Origin: Megalobrama amblycephala
Lineage: Eukaryota > Chordata > Actinopteri > Cypriniformes > Xenocyprididae
Length of the DNA: 64,000 nucleotides
Direction of reading: 5' to 3'
Assembly: GCF_018812025.1 (NCBI RefSeq)
Contig: NC_063049.1
Span: forward strand, 14,899,734-14,963,733
In this document: positions 43,910-55,100 of the stretch, piece after piece
How the letters are laid out: each line of letters starts with the position of its first letter
How positions within the stretch are numbered: position 1 is the first letter of the stretch
Made by a program: the position numbers and the translations under genes
The notes under the pieces: generated by a model
What the model was told of the DNA's origin: nothing
Seen by the model: the letters and a program-made list of their open reading frames with translations, nothing else
Database searches by the model: none

Positions 43910-46900
43910 GTAGGACATCTATAGAGCTTGATCATTTACTGAGAGTTCTGTTTTATTAGTAGCATTACTGGGACTTAGTAAGTAATCTAAAATAAATAAA
44001 TTGTTTATTATGGTGTAAAGTCTATGTTTATGTTGTAAAGCCTAAGTGTATGTAAATGTTTTGGAAACGGAAAATTGCATTGTGTATTGACTTTACTTAA
44101 TTTACATATTTTTATCCTCAGGAAGAAGAAACATGAAAGCGCTGGTAAGCAAATTTATCAATTAATATACTCTGAAATCGCATGTTCCAGCTAATGCATT
44201 AATAAGGAAGTGTCTTTTTACTTGATCAGTCAAACCTTTGGTACAGATACAAAGATTCTTTCAGTTTTATGTCAACGTTCATGTGGTTCACACTAAATGC
44301 AACACTTCAGTAGCTGACAGTTTTGTGACGATGTACTTTGAAGGACAGCTATATGATAATCATTGTGTACTCTGAATGGCTACACTGTGAAGTGACTGTT
44401 TCTTGACATGTACTTTGCATGTTTTATCTAGAAGATAATGACCATCAGAGAGAAACGACAGCAGGCACACGGGTAAGAATTCCAATAAGTCATAATGTTT
44501 TATAGGAGTTTAAAGGGTTAGTTCACTTTCAAATAAAATTTATCCCAAGCTTTACTCACCCTCAAGCCATGTCTTTCTTCTTTCTGATGAACACAATCGA
44601 AGATATATTAATAAATATCCTGACGCATCTAAGCTTTATAATGGCAGATAGCGGGTTCAATATGGAAGGCGGTCTGGCGGAAACTTGATATTTTACTTCA
44701 TAACTTGTTTTTTTCTACACAAATGCATTACTTCACTTCAGCAGGCCTTAATTACCCCCGGAGCTGTGTGGAACATGTTTATGATGGATGGATGTGGATG
44801 TGAAGGCACTTTCTTCAGCTCATAATCGTTGATCCCGCTCACTGCCATTATAAAGCTCGGATGCATAAGGATATATATTAATATTTCTCAGATTGTGTTC
44901 ATCAGAAAGACATATACAAAAAAGTCATATACACCTAGGATGGCTTGAGGGTGAGTAAAGTATGGGGTAATTTTCATTTGAAAGTGAACTAATCCTTTAA
45001 TAGACTGCTTATTTGACTCTTAAATCATCTTGTTCTGTCTTTGCTATTGTAGTTAAAACTAAAATAATACATTTAAGCTGTACAATTAAAATTACATTTT
45101 CATTTCATATACATGTATTCAGTATATCGCCCTTCCTTTTATATCTGTAGTACTGAAGTTCAAATTTGCACATCTGATAACATCTTGTTACAACATAAGT
45201 GTGTTAGTTTAGATCTTGTGTCAGTTTCATTACAGGTGTTTTTGGTTCCTTCTCCAAAAAAAAAAAAAAAAAAAAAACGGTTGATGATGTGTTGGCTTGT
45301 TTTGCATTTTGGGGCTTCATGAAGGGTGATCTGAATGAGTCTTTTTAATGTAATATTCAAATGATAAACATTTAGTCACAATGGTTTTTCCTGTTACTCC
45401 AAAATGATGCTACCAGTGTGACAGAAATAGAATCCAGGTGGGAAAGTATGTCATTTGAGGTTAAACTTACGATACATTGATGACGCTGGTACAAGCATTT
45501 AAAGGAAATTAAACAAATAGAAATCTTCAGTGCATTCAATGCAAAATGTATAAATGTACATATTTTACAATGTTGATAAAAGGATGTTTGGATCAACCCA
45601 ATTGAAATCTTCAGTGCCATGTTAAATTCATAAATTAACTAATACAGTACTTTAGAAAAATGTACACTGTACAATTAATTGGGGTACTTGTTCCTTAAAA
45701 AAGACTACTGACCTCAAGCCTTTAGAAAAGACATAGACTTACAGTATGTAATGTTCCTTTGTATAATGCTTCCGCTGTGTAATTGTATGAGATGATTCAT
45801 TCATTTTGTGCTGTAATTTTACATTGCGTAAAATTACATATAAATGGCCACACTTAACCTCTTGGAAAGTTTCAAATACTACTTTATCTTTCAAAAGCAT
45901 TTTTCTCTATTCAAGAATTAAAGTACGTTTAGCACTGAAGTCAAAGGTGTCTCAGTCATTTGCAGTAGGCACTTCCAAAAGAAAGGTGGTTTCTGACCAA
46001 CTTCCAAGGCACAATAACATTATTTATAAATAAAAGTACATACAAAATATGTAAAATATAAAATTGTATTTATATTTTACTCAATTCTAGTTTTATCTAG
46101 CCAAAACATAGTTGAGTGAAACAACACTATACTTAGGCGGGGCTGAAACTCGTTGTCACAGGCTATATCTAAGGAACTTTAGGTCCAATTACACAAATGT
46201 GTGTTTTCTCTGACTGTGTTTTGTATGATGATTTCAAACATGTATTTCAAAACCCTCTTAAAGTAAAAGTCATGCAAAAGTTATGCAACCTTGTTTCCCT
46301 GACAAGGGAACAAGACACTGCGTCATATGCTGACAGTATGGGGACGTGTCCATGGAACCCAGTGTCTGAAGCATGTGTGAAATTGCAACATCGCATTCCT
46401 TTCATAGAGAAACAGGGTTACATACATATGTAACCCTAAGACTTTGCATTTTGAAGGAACTTGACACTGTGTCAGATACTGATGCAATGAGGACTGTGGC
46501 AAGTAGGGTGGGGCCAAGAGCCATGGGAACGGAGCGAGGCTGGTGGTACGAGTGTTAATGAGCGCCACACTGGTGTCCCAAAGTCCCAAGGAGGAGCTCC
46601 AGAAGGATAAAAAGAGGAGTGATGACAGTGAAGGCCTGGGACATTGTGTTTTGTTATGTTTACAGTATATGTGGCAGTCATCTGTGAGGTGCTGTCGCTT
46701 TACTTTCATTTTGTTGTTTCTTTATTTTGTGATTAAAGTTTTAAGTTGATCGTTTGCCGAATTCCGCCAACTTCTTCCTTGAGCCTTTAACATTGCTACA
46801 TTGGTGCTGAAACTTTGGAGAAATGTGGATCGTGCTGTTAAAGAGCCCTCACGACTGTGGGGAATCTGCTGTGTTATCGAGCAGGACTGAGTGAGCAGAA

Positions 46901-48696
46901 CCTGCAGCCATGGATGCTCGAGGCGGTGAGCTGGAGTGACTTGATGGAGGGACGGACAAACTCGCTGCAGTCTGACCTGGGTTGTGGAGGGGTGGCTGAA
47001 TTCCAAGAGGGAACGGAAAGGTCTCCCTGACATTTGCCTGAGGCCGGACCCTGTTGCTGTCCGCCTTGATGGTGAGGGGAAGGGAATGGGGGAGGAGCCA
47101 TCGCTGTCCACCAGAGGCAGAGGAGTCAGAAGGACACCGAGGGGTATCCATCGAGGGTTATCCAGCGCCACCGGCAGGCATCACGGAGGAGGTGCCTACG
47201 ATTGGTGATGGGGTATGTGGCAAGCAGGGCGGGCCGAAAGCTGCGGGAATGGAGCGAGGCTGGTGGCGTGAGTCCTAATGAGCATCACCTGCGTGCCACA
47301 CCAGTCTCGAGTGGCTTGTAGGAACTCCAGAAGGATAAAAGATAGAGTGACAACAGTGTAGGATGAGAGAGAACCAGGCCTGGGACATTTATGTTGTGTT
47401 GTGTTTTGTTATGCTTATATGCGGCAGTCGCCCGTGAGGGGCTGTCGCTTTACTTTAATTTTGTTGTTTGTTTATTTGGTGATTCAAGTTTTAAGTTGAA
47501 CGTTGGCCAGTTCCCACCTCCTTCTTCGCCTAAAATAAACCTCCTTACAAGGCTGTTAATAGCCACTAAGCCATGCCTTCTCAGAGGCACCAGAAGGTTG
47601 GACCCTCCACACCTTATTCCCTCATGGGATCTCTGTGTGGTCTTGCAAGGCCTACAGAAAGCTCTTTTTGAGCCCCTGGGGTCAGCTGAGCTTAGGGCCC
47701 TCTCAATGAAGATGGTGCCCCTGACCACGCTCACCTACATCATGAGGGTTGGGGACCCCCAGGCATTTCTCTGTCAGATTCTGCCTTGAGTTCAGTCCGG
47801 TATACTCTCATGTGATCCTGAGACCCCAGCCAGGCTATGTGCCCAAAGTTCCCACTACCCCTTTTAGGGACCCACCGCAGAGAATTCTTTCCATATGTGG
47901 TACTTCCTGGTGGGTAAGTCCATGTGATGTAAGTCCACATGTTATAGACAGCGCAGGCTTCCGTGTTCTACGTCAGAATGCTGACTCATTATTGGCCGGC
48001 TCCTGCGTCAGCATCACATGCATGCGTCAATGCTGCTCACGTGAACAGCGTCGGCCAATAATGAGTGTTCTGACATAGAACCTGGAAGCCTACACTGTCT
48101 ATACAATGCAAACAGCATTGGAGAGTGACAGGGAAGAGATTATTATTGCATAGATTGTTTTTTTTAACCATAAGGTGACACCACCCTGATTTCTTATTTA
48201 GGCCACACAACATGATAAAAATAGATATACAACTTTTTCTTTTATCTTTATTATGGAAGTTGTGGGGAAACAAACAAACAAACAAATAAATAAAGTTTTA
48301 TGATAAAAAAAAAAAATTTAATTTAAACTAAAACAGATAATAAATAAGAAAAGTTCACTGACAGTTTCTCTGACAGTTCCTCATTGTTATACACAGAGTA
48401 AACATGAGTGCTGTGGCATTCATCACGCACTAATGGACACTGAAAGTTTTTCAAATGCCAGATAAAATACTTCCTCAGCATAATTTACATGCTTGTGTTA
48501 TCTCTCTGACCCACAGACAGAAGATGTCCTCTATGCTTCAATTGACCACACTACCATCAATCCAGAAAGGCACATTCGAGATCTGGAGGACAACGATTGT
48601 GATTATGCCCTTGTAAATCTCCCTCAAAACACAACAGACATAAGCATGCACAAAAGCAACGAGGACTGTTCAGATGATTATGTGCTCATGGGCTGA
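43884..48696 (+). CDS. gcsam: GCSAM (HGAL)-like tyrosine-motif adaptor
   Basis: CDS exons 43884-43909, 44122-44144, 44432-44472 and 48517-48696 give 89 aa. The N-terminus MGNLSCKRRKKK combines a Gly-2 myristoylation context, a nearby Cys-6 and a basic cluster, suggesting attachment to the inner plasma membrane. The last exon holds three tyrosines: EDVLYASIDH (Y36, ITIM-like VxYxxI), NDCDYALVNLPQ (Y60) and DDYVLMG (Y85, YxxM). Human GCSAM has the same order: MGNS start, ELCYTLINH, EYSLLHMPS and DEYELLM. GCSAM is a lymphocyte adaptor that binds Syk and restrains motility. Human GCSAM is a neighbour of CD200, as here, which supports the call. The fish protein is about half the human length. A poly(A) signal follows at 48968. 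Intron 3 (4 kb) contains a MITE, a DIRS-like fragment and an LTR element. Extra unseen exons are possible. Confidence 0.7.
44122..44144 (+). CDS. gcsam: gcsam exon 2: basic cluster
   Basis: 23 nt between TTTTATCCTCAG and GTAAGC; encodes RKKKHESA. Entry phase 2, exit phase 1. Confidence 0.6.
44432..44472 (+). CDS. gcsam: gcsam exon 3
   Basis: 41 nt between TTTTATCTAG and GTAAGA; encodes EDNDHQRETTAGTR and exits in phase 0. Confidence 0.55.
44519..44991. mobile_element. MITE, TAGTTCACTTTC family, copy 2
   Basis: Ends TAGTTCACTTTCAAATAAAA and TTCATTTGAAAGTGAACTA; the interior matches 13912-14396. It lies 46 bp behind gcsam exon 3. Confidence 0.8.
46495..47549 (+). mobile_element. non-autonomous LTR retrotransposon (TRIM-like), 1.05 kb
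   Basis: Two LTRs (46495-46800 and 47216-47549) start TGTGGCAAG and share GAGCGAGGCTGGTGG, CTCCAGAAGGATAAAA and GTGGGGCTGTCGCTTTACTT-like text. Right after the first LTR, TTGGTGCTGAAAC is a primer-binding-site-like word; GATGGGG precedes the second LTR as a short polypurine tract. The 415-bp interior has no recognisable gag or pol. The two LTRs have diverged noticeably. Confidence 0.75.
47570..47789 (+). pseudogene. DIRS tyrosine-recombinase fragment
   Basis: Frame reads RRLDPPHLIPSWDLCVVLQG then FEPLGSAELRALSMKMVPLT and MRVGDPQAFL, the same YR region as at 17483 and 5164. The frame then breaks; RPQPGYVPKVPTTPFR continues in another frame to about 47870. Confidence 0.75.
47943..48103. repeat. 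161-bp inverted repeat
   Basis: TATAGACAG...AGGCTTCCGTGTTCTACGTC on the left pairs with GACATAGAACCTGGAAGCCT...CTGTCTATA on the right; TCATTATTGGCC pairs with GGCCAATAATGA. The loop is short and contains GCATGCATGC-like text. Confidence 0.8.
48517..48696 (+). CDS. gcsam: gcsam exon 4: three tyrosine motifs and stop
   Basis: Acceptor CTCTGACCCACAG; 59 codons plus TGA. Carries all phosphorylatable tyrosines of the protein. Confidence 0.75.
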   Translation, partial: TEDVLYASIDHTTINPERHIRDLEDNDCDYALVNLPQNTTDISMHKSNEDCSDDYVLMG

Positions 48697-48967
48697 GCAT
48701 TGAAATGGCTGAAATCAGCACATTCAACCAGAATGGACATCTGAGATACACAAACACAACTTTAAACGCTTGTTGACTTTGTATTGATGAGTTTGCAATG
48801 ATATTAAGTTTTTATTATTATTATTAATCATTTTATTTTATGGAGGCTTTCATTTCAGATATGTTTTTGTCACTGCATATTTACAACATGAAGTATAACA
48901 TATTAACTTTTTTTTGTATTTGTATTTTAATGCTTTGTATGTAATAACTGCCTTTATGTGCATAATG

Positions 48968-48973
48968 AATAAA
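48968..48973 (+). terminator. gcsam: poly(A) signal of gcsam
   Basis: AATAAA 272 bp past the stop codon, followed by the GT-rich TATGTGTATGTGTTATG, a typical cleavage downstream element. Confidence 0.7.
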
Positions 48974-50620
48974 TGTCCATCTTCCTGTATGTGTATGTGT
49001 TATGTATTATAAAGTGATTTTAATAATGAAACTCAAGAGAGATTTTTTCCCAATGATGAATGCTCAAATCTGATTGTTTGACCAACGCGATCTTTCTCTT
49101 TCAAACGTACACACATACTGTATAGTACGGACAAACACTCGCACAGAAATGTTTTGTCAGCACTACTCTGATGAATTAATCAGTAAAATAGTTTAGCAAC
49201 TTAAAGGATACATGACTCAAGGTAATAACTGTGCGGTTCTTGTGGTGGATAAACTTATAGTTTCGCTATTAGTAGAGACAGTGTTGTCGTGAGAGATGCA
49301 CAGACTCGGGTAGGCTAATTCACATATGCTTATTCTCTATCCCTCTCTCTCTCTCTCTCTCTAACTGCATTAATAACTGTATCAACGGTATTATTCTGCT
49401 ATCAAGGCTCAAGCCTTCGGTTACTAGTTCTGAAACTACATTTTGGAATTAGCAACGGACGCTTGGGATGAGATGCGTAAGAAATTAGTCCCACACACAA
49501 GAGTGTTTTAAGGACAAAACCTGACAAATGTCTTGAAATACAACATCGGAACAGTGTCGTAAGATGTGGTAACCGTAGTATAAGCGAAATAATTGACTCC
49601 GCTTCGCATTGTGGCCGCATTACCACCTCGGGTGTGCATTATTTTCTAAGAATTCAACAGCCTGTCGTCAATTATTCCTTACTTAATCAACAATTTGTGC
49701 TTTTAAATTTTGAAAAGCCAAAAATGGACTGTTTATTGGCAGAATATGTTGTGTCAACTTACTCCATTTAGCATGACGTGTTCAGTGAACTCTTTTTTTC
49801 TTAGTCAGTAATGGTAGAAATGTCCAAATGACTTTTCTCGAACAAAGCCAAGATACCTGTATATGAATCAATTCTCAAAAATAAATCTACAATGAGAAAT
49901 AGTCACTGAAGTAAAAATTGTGAGAAGTAGCCACAAGAAGTTTCTTCAAAATATATAAATAGCGTTAAGATTTTAAAAAAATCACAATGACCAAATATTG
50001 AACTTTTGCTTGTGTTTTACACCCCTGTTAATGTATAGCTTTCATAGAGATTCCAATAAAATTATTCTACCAATAAACAACCACTAGAGGGAGCAATATG
50101 TTTTTCATGTTGTATGGTATTGTAGAGCGTGATAGTAGAAGTAGATCGAGGGACAAAGGTACAAAGCTTTAAGATCTAAATTTGGATCAGATGAAAAATA
50201 ACACTGTCATAGTTCTTGGGGAATCCCACGACAAAAAAAAAAAAAAAAGAAGGTGATCGGCATCCCACCAGTTTCAGTTTCTGCAGGAGTATCTGTGTGA
50301 TATATGAGGGCGTACCTCTTGTTTCCAGTTACAAGCCTTCAGATAGGTATACGATTACCCCTAAATTTCCACATTGTTCCACTAAACACTGAATCAAGGG
50401 GACAGTGAGAGATTTTCACCTCAAGGGACAATTGACTAAGACTCAAGGGGTCTGACTCGCCATCATCTGACCACAAAGCTCACAATGGTGCATTTTTTGT
50501 AACACTAAAGGGGATATGTTAAAAGTAGGAAACAAGTAACATACTTCCTATTTAGAACTGACCATTTGTGGCTCGTTAGAAAGACCTATTTTTACATATA
50601 CAACCAACATCACTGCTCTG
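48974..50620. other. no gene recognised between gcsam and the next MITE
   Basis: Read on both strands. Only a (CT)n run near 49342 and a poly(A) run near 50232 stand out. Confidence 0.45.
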
Positions 50621-51098
50621 CACTCTTAAAAATAAAGGACCTACTGTCATCGATGGTTCCATGAAGAACCTTTAACATCCATGGAACCCTTCTATTCCAT
50701 AAAAAGGTTCTTTATAGACTTAAAAAGGTTCCAAAAAGGGTTTTTTTTAACTGTGATGCCACAGAAGAACCATTTTTGGTTCCCTAAAGAACCTTTCAGT
50801 AAACAGTTCTTAAAAGAACCAAGTTTTTCTTAGAGTGAATATTTTATAAATCAAAAAGTAAAAAAGGACGTTTGTCTACATTAAAGAACCTTGAAAGTTT
50901 TCATGGATGTTAAAGGTTCTGTATGGAACCATCAATGCCAATAAAGAACCTTTATTTGGTGGAAAAATGTTCTTTAGATTATTAAAATATTCTTCACACT
51001 TAGAGAAAAATTGATCTTTTAAGAACCGTTTAGTGAAATGTTCTTTCAATGGCACAAAAATGGTTGCTACAAAATTGGAGCCTTTATTTTTAAGAGTG
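50621..51098. mobile_element. MITE of the CACTCTTAAAAATAAAGG family
   Basis: Ends CACTCTTAAAAATAAAGG and CCTTTATTTTTAAGAGTG. The inside is rich in inverted AAGAACCTTT/AAAGGTTCTT words. 478 bp, non-coding. Confidence 0.85.
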
Positions 51099-51135
51099 TT
51101 TATGTGAGAAGGTTGAGTTGATAAATTAAACTGGT

Positions 51136-51500
51136 CCCACTTTATATTAAGTGGCCTTAACTACTATGTACTTACATAAAAAATAGGTACAATGCACTTA
51201 CTGGGTTCATATTGAATTGCAAAACACTTTTGCTGCTATTAAGGTGGGATACAGGTAAGGTAAGGGACAGGTTTGGTGGTATGGGTAGGTTTAAGGATAG
51301 GGGTAAGGTGTAAGGGTTGGGTCTACAGTGTAATTATAAATGTAATTACAGAAACTAATTACAGATGTAATTACATGCAGGTGTTTTTAAACTATAAATA
51401 CAATGTAAAAACATGTATGTACACAATAAGTGCATTGTATCAAATGATTAATTTAAATGTAAGTACATAGTAGTTAAGGCCACTTAATATAAAGTGGGTC
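51136..51500. mobile_element. TATATTAAGTGGCC-family MITE, complete copy
   Basis: Left GTCCCACTTTATATTAAGTG then GCCTTAACTACTATGTACTT; right AAGTACATAGTAGTTAAGGC then CACTTAATATAAAGTGGGTC. The ends are about 45 bp long and nearly perfect. Other copies: 27124, 29325 and 31729. Confidence 0.85.
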
Positions 51501-51561
51501 CATTAAACTCAGAGACCAAATAAGAACATATGCAATAATGAAATCTGAAGTAATAATAAAA

Positions 51562-51567
51562 TTTATT
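51562..51567 (-). terminator. cd200r1: candidate poly(A) signal of the CD200R-like gene
   Basis: AATAAA on the minus strand, 466 bp past the stop codon at 52033. Confidence 0.4.
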
Positions 51568-52032
51568 TACATGATTTAAAATCTGTGCAATATGTAAAAG
51601 ATCCTCTCTTTACAAGGAAAAAAACTTTAGTATTATTAGTGGACAATGGGTAGATTTTTTATTACCTTTTACTCTCTGAAAGGAAAGATATCTGTACAAA
51701 TGCGAAAGGAACATTTTGTTCAACTGATTAATATCTAACCAGGCTTATAGAAATCTACATATTAGTGATATCGCTGATGCTGAAGTTGTCCCAGTCATTC
51801 CTCATCACAAACTAAGACAAATGTTCCTCTGTCATCATCTGTCATGATTTGACTCAGTGTGACTTTTGTTCCTCAGTCAGGCGCTGTTTGCTTTGGGGAT
51901 GCTCTCTTGAGATGACTATTTTTCCACTAGTATTGTTTTTCATGTGCAATTTTGACCACAGAAACGTCTTTGCCCTATTAATTCTCGTACTCTTCTCATA
52001 TCCTGTTTCATCATGAAAAGTGAGTGTGTCTC

Positions 52033-52125
52033 TCAGGCGTTGAAGAGTTCAGCTGAGGAGTTGTAGATGGAATTGACTCGCTGTATATAACTTGCATAGG
52101 GTTCCACCTCTTCGACATCAGCAGG
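52033..52125 (-). CDS. cd200r1: cd200r1-like exon 6: signalling tail and stop
   Basis: Acceptor GTGTGTTTAG; 30 codons plus TGA. Tyrosines at 292 (EPYASY), 295 and 303 (VNSIYN). Confidence 0.85.
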   Translation of the reverse strand, partial: PADVEEVEPYASYIQRVNSIYNSSAELFNA

Positions 52126-55100
52126 CTAAACACACACGGACATACGCTTTAGTGAGCTTTTACAATGGACCCTACATAGTGAATAAATGGAGTTTGGTGC
52201 AGTATACGAAATTTCGGGTTTTTACCTGGGCTGGTTTGTCTTCAGCTGGTGGTGAGATTTTGGATTTGCAGCAAAACATCTTCAATGCACTAAAGAGAAC
52301 ACAAAGACAAATAGATATCGATGAGACAGCTGTATTAATTAATCATCATATCATGCAAAGTGATTCAACAGCACTAATTCAAGGCAGTAAAACAACCCAC
52401 CTTATGTGCTTTGGCTTTCTGCATAGTAGGCAAACCACGGCCAGAGACACAATAATTAATAAAAAAAAAAAAAACCCAGATGAAATGGCAATAATAAGTT
52501 CCCTTGAAAAATTTCCTGTGTTTGGTATATCTGAAAAGAGAGAAGATGAATACTTTGTAATAATAATTAATGTTACGTGGGTTACATTTTATTTCAAGGT
52601 GTCCTTGTTACAGTGTAATTACACATTTACTAAGTGATATTAACTAAAAACGTAGATATTGAGAAGTAGATTTAGGGTTAGGATTAGAACAGTGTAAAAT
52701 AAATTGTAAATGTTAATATGTGATATATAAGGGGAAAACATGTTGTTTCACCCTCATTTGTTAATAAATAAATAAATAAATAATCTGCAACACTTTACGG
52801 TAACACTTTACAATAAGGTTCATTAGTTAACATTAGTTAACTGCATTACTTAACATGAACTAATAATCAACAACACTTCAACAGCATTTATTATCTTTGT
52901 TAATGTTAAGTTCAACATTTACTAATACATTATTCAAATCAAGAGTTGTATTTGTTAACATTAGTTAATGCAATGTGAACTAACATGAACAAACAATGAA
53001 CTGCTGTATTTTTATTAACTAATGTTAACAAAGATTAATAAATACTGTAACAAATGTATTGCTCATGGTCAGTTCATGTTAGTTCATACATTAACTAATG
53101 TTACCCACTTTACAATAAGGTCTCATTTGTTAACATTAGTTAATGCATTAGTTACCTCGAACTGACTATGAGTGAAACATTATTACAGCATTTATTAATC
53201 TTATTAATGTTTGTTTATAAAATACAATCATTCATTGTTTATTCATGTTAGATCACAATGCATTAACTAATACAAATTTTAAAAACTGTAAAATGTATTA
53301 GTAAATGTAAATATTAGTATTAACTAAGATTAAAAAATGTTGTAGAAGTATTGATCATTGTTAGTTCATGTTAACAAATGAAACCTTAATGTAAAGTGTT
53401 ACCATAAAGTCTGTAATAGCCTATTGTCAAAACTGATTTTATGTTTAATATAAACCACTGTAATAAATTATGTCAAATTTGCTCCATATTTCATCAAAGG
53501 GTGTTTCTTTGCAAAATATTTGCAAATTTGACCCTGTGGACTTTTAGAAAGTTACCTCTGCTAAATATTTTTCACACTCTCACTGGTTTATTTGTCCAAT
53601 AACGTGTCCAGCAATGTATATACATGCATAAAATTTGAATCAGATTTTTTTTCTGATGGTCATGATCATTTTCACCACATATGAAATGCTGTATTGATGT
53701 ATATACAGTTGCAAGAAAAAGTAAGTGAACCACTTGCAGAATCTGTGAAAATGTGAATCATTTTAATAAAATAAGTGAGATCATACAAAATGCATGTTAT
53801 TTTTTTATTTAGTACTGTCCTGAGTAAGATATTTTACATAAAAGATGTTTGCATTTAGTTCACAAGACAAAACAATAGCTAAATTTATTAAAATGGCCCC
53901 ATTCAAAAGTATGTGAACCCTTGATTCTCAATACTGTGTGTGGTTACCTGGATGATCCACAACTGTTTTTATGTTTTGTGATGGTTGTTCACTAGACCCT
54001 TTTTGTCCTGAGCAGTTAAACTGAACTCTGTTCTTCAGAAAAATCCTACAGGTCCTGCAGATTCTTCAATTTTCAAGCATATTTTGCATATTTGAACCCT
54101 TTCCAGCAGTGACTGTATGATTTTGAGATTCATCTTTTCACACTGAGGACAACTGAGGGACTCAAACTCAACTATTAAAAAAGGTCCAAACATTCACTGA
54201 TGCTCCAGAAGGTAAAATTTCTTACTCAGGACAGTACAAAATAAAAAAATAACATGCATTTTGTATTATCCCTCTTATTTTATATATAAATATATATAAA
54301 TATATATATAATATTTACATGTAATTGTTTACTTTACTCATCATAAGTCTCATATTTCATTTAAAGCTGATATATCTGACACTATGTTGTGTCAAACTTC
54401 AAAACAGAATTTACTACTGTTCCACTTAAGAAAACAACTGTCAATTCCTTTTGAAATACAGTGTGTGTAAAATTCACCTTGTGTTGTAAGATCAAGTGTG
54501 CTGTTCTGCTGCAAAGAGCCGGACACAGAGGGGTATGAGGCCACGCAGGTGATGTTACTGATGGTCACATATTCAGGCAGATGTACGTGATTCTCCATAA
54601 TGAAAAATGTGTCAACCTTCGTGACAGAAGTGTTAGTGAAAGAAAAGTTCAAGGCAGGTTCCCAATGAAGACTGGGTTTCGTCTCTTTATATGTGGCCTT
54701 ACAGACAGCAATCCTCTGACCATTTTTACTGTCCAGCTGAGTTTCCAGGTGGGTAACTAAAAACAAACAACTTTAATTTAATTTGAATATCGGTGTGATA
54801 TCAGTTAAATACTATTGTCTTCATTGCTAACTCTAACTCTCTCTCTCTCTCTCTTTTTTTTTTTTTTTTGTACAATGAATTGAATTCTTCACTGGCTCAT
54901 GATGAAAGAGAGAGTTGAAACAGAGAGATGTAACTAGTCTATCACTAAATGAAACTAGGTAACATTGAAGGTTATTGATTAGTTAGTAGAATTACACCTA
55001 GCCTGTGATTTAAAACATTTTCACAGTTTTTGCAATATTTTTACAATAAATTCTGCTTGTACTCACCGCTTACAGAGATATTTACAGATTTGCTTCCTCC

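Larger units (their letters stand above)
46270..47930 (+). mobile_element. DIRS-like fragment, split by an LTR element
   Basis: TTTCCCTGACAAGGGAACAA with GACACTGCGTCA, GTGTCTGAAGCATGTGTG and GGGTTACATACATATGTAAC at 46285-46436 are DIRS-type terminal sequences. A YR fragment follows at 47570-47789. The LTR element 46495-47549 lies between them. In an intron of gcsam. Confidence 0.6.

Noticed and set aside
52092..52637. 181-codon plus-strand frame
   Set aside because: It overlaps three well-supported minus-strand exons of the CD200R-like gene and its translation resembles nothing; antisense shadow.
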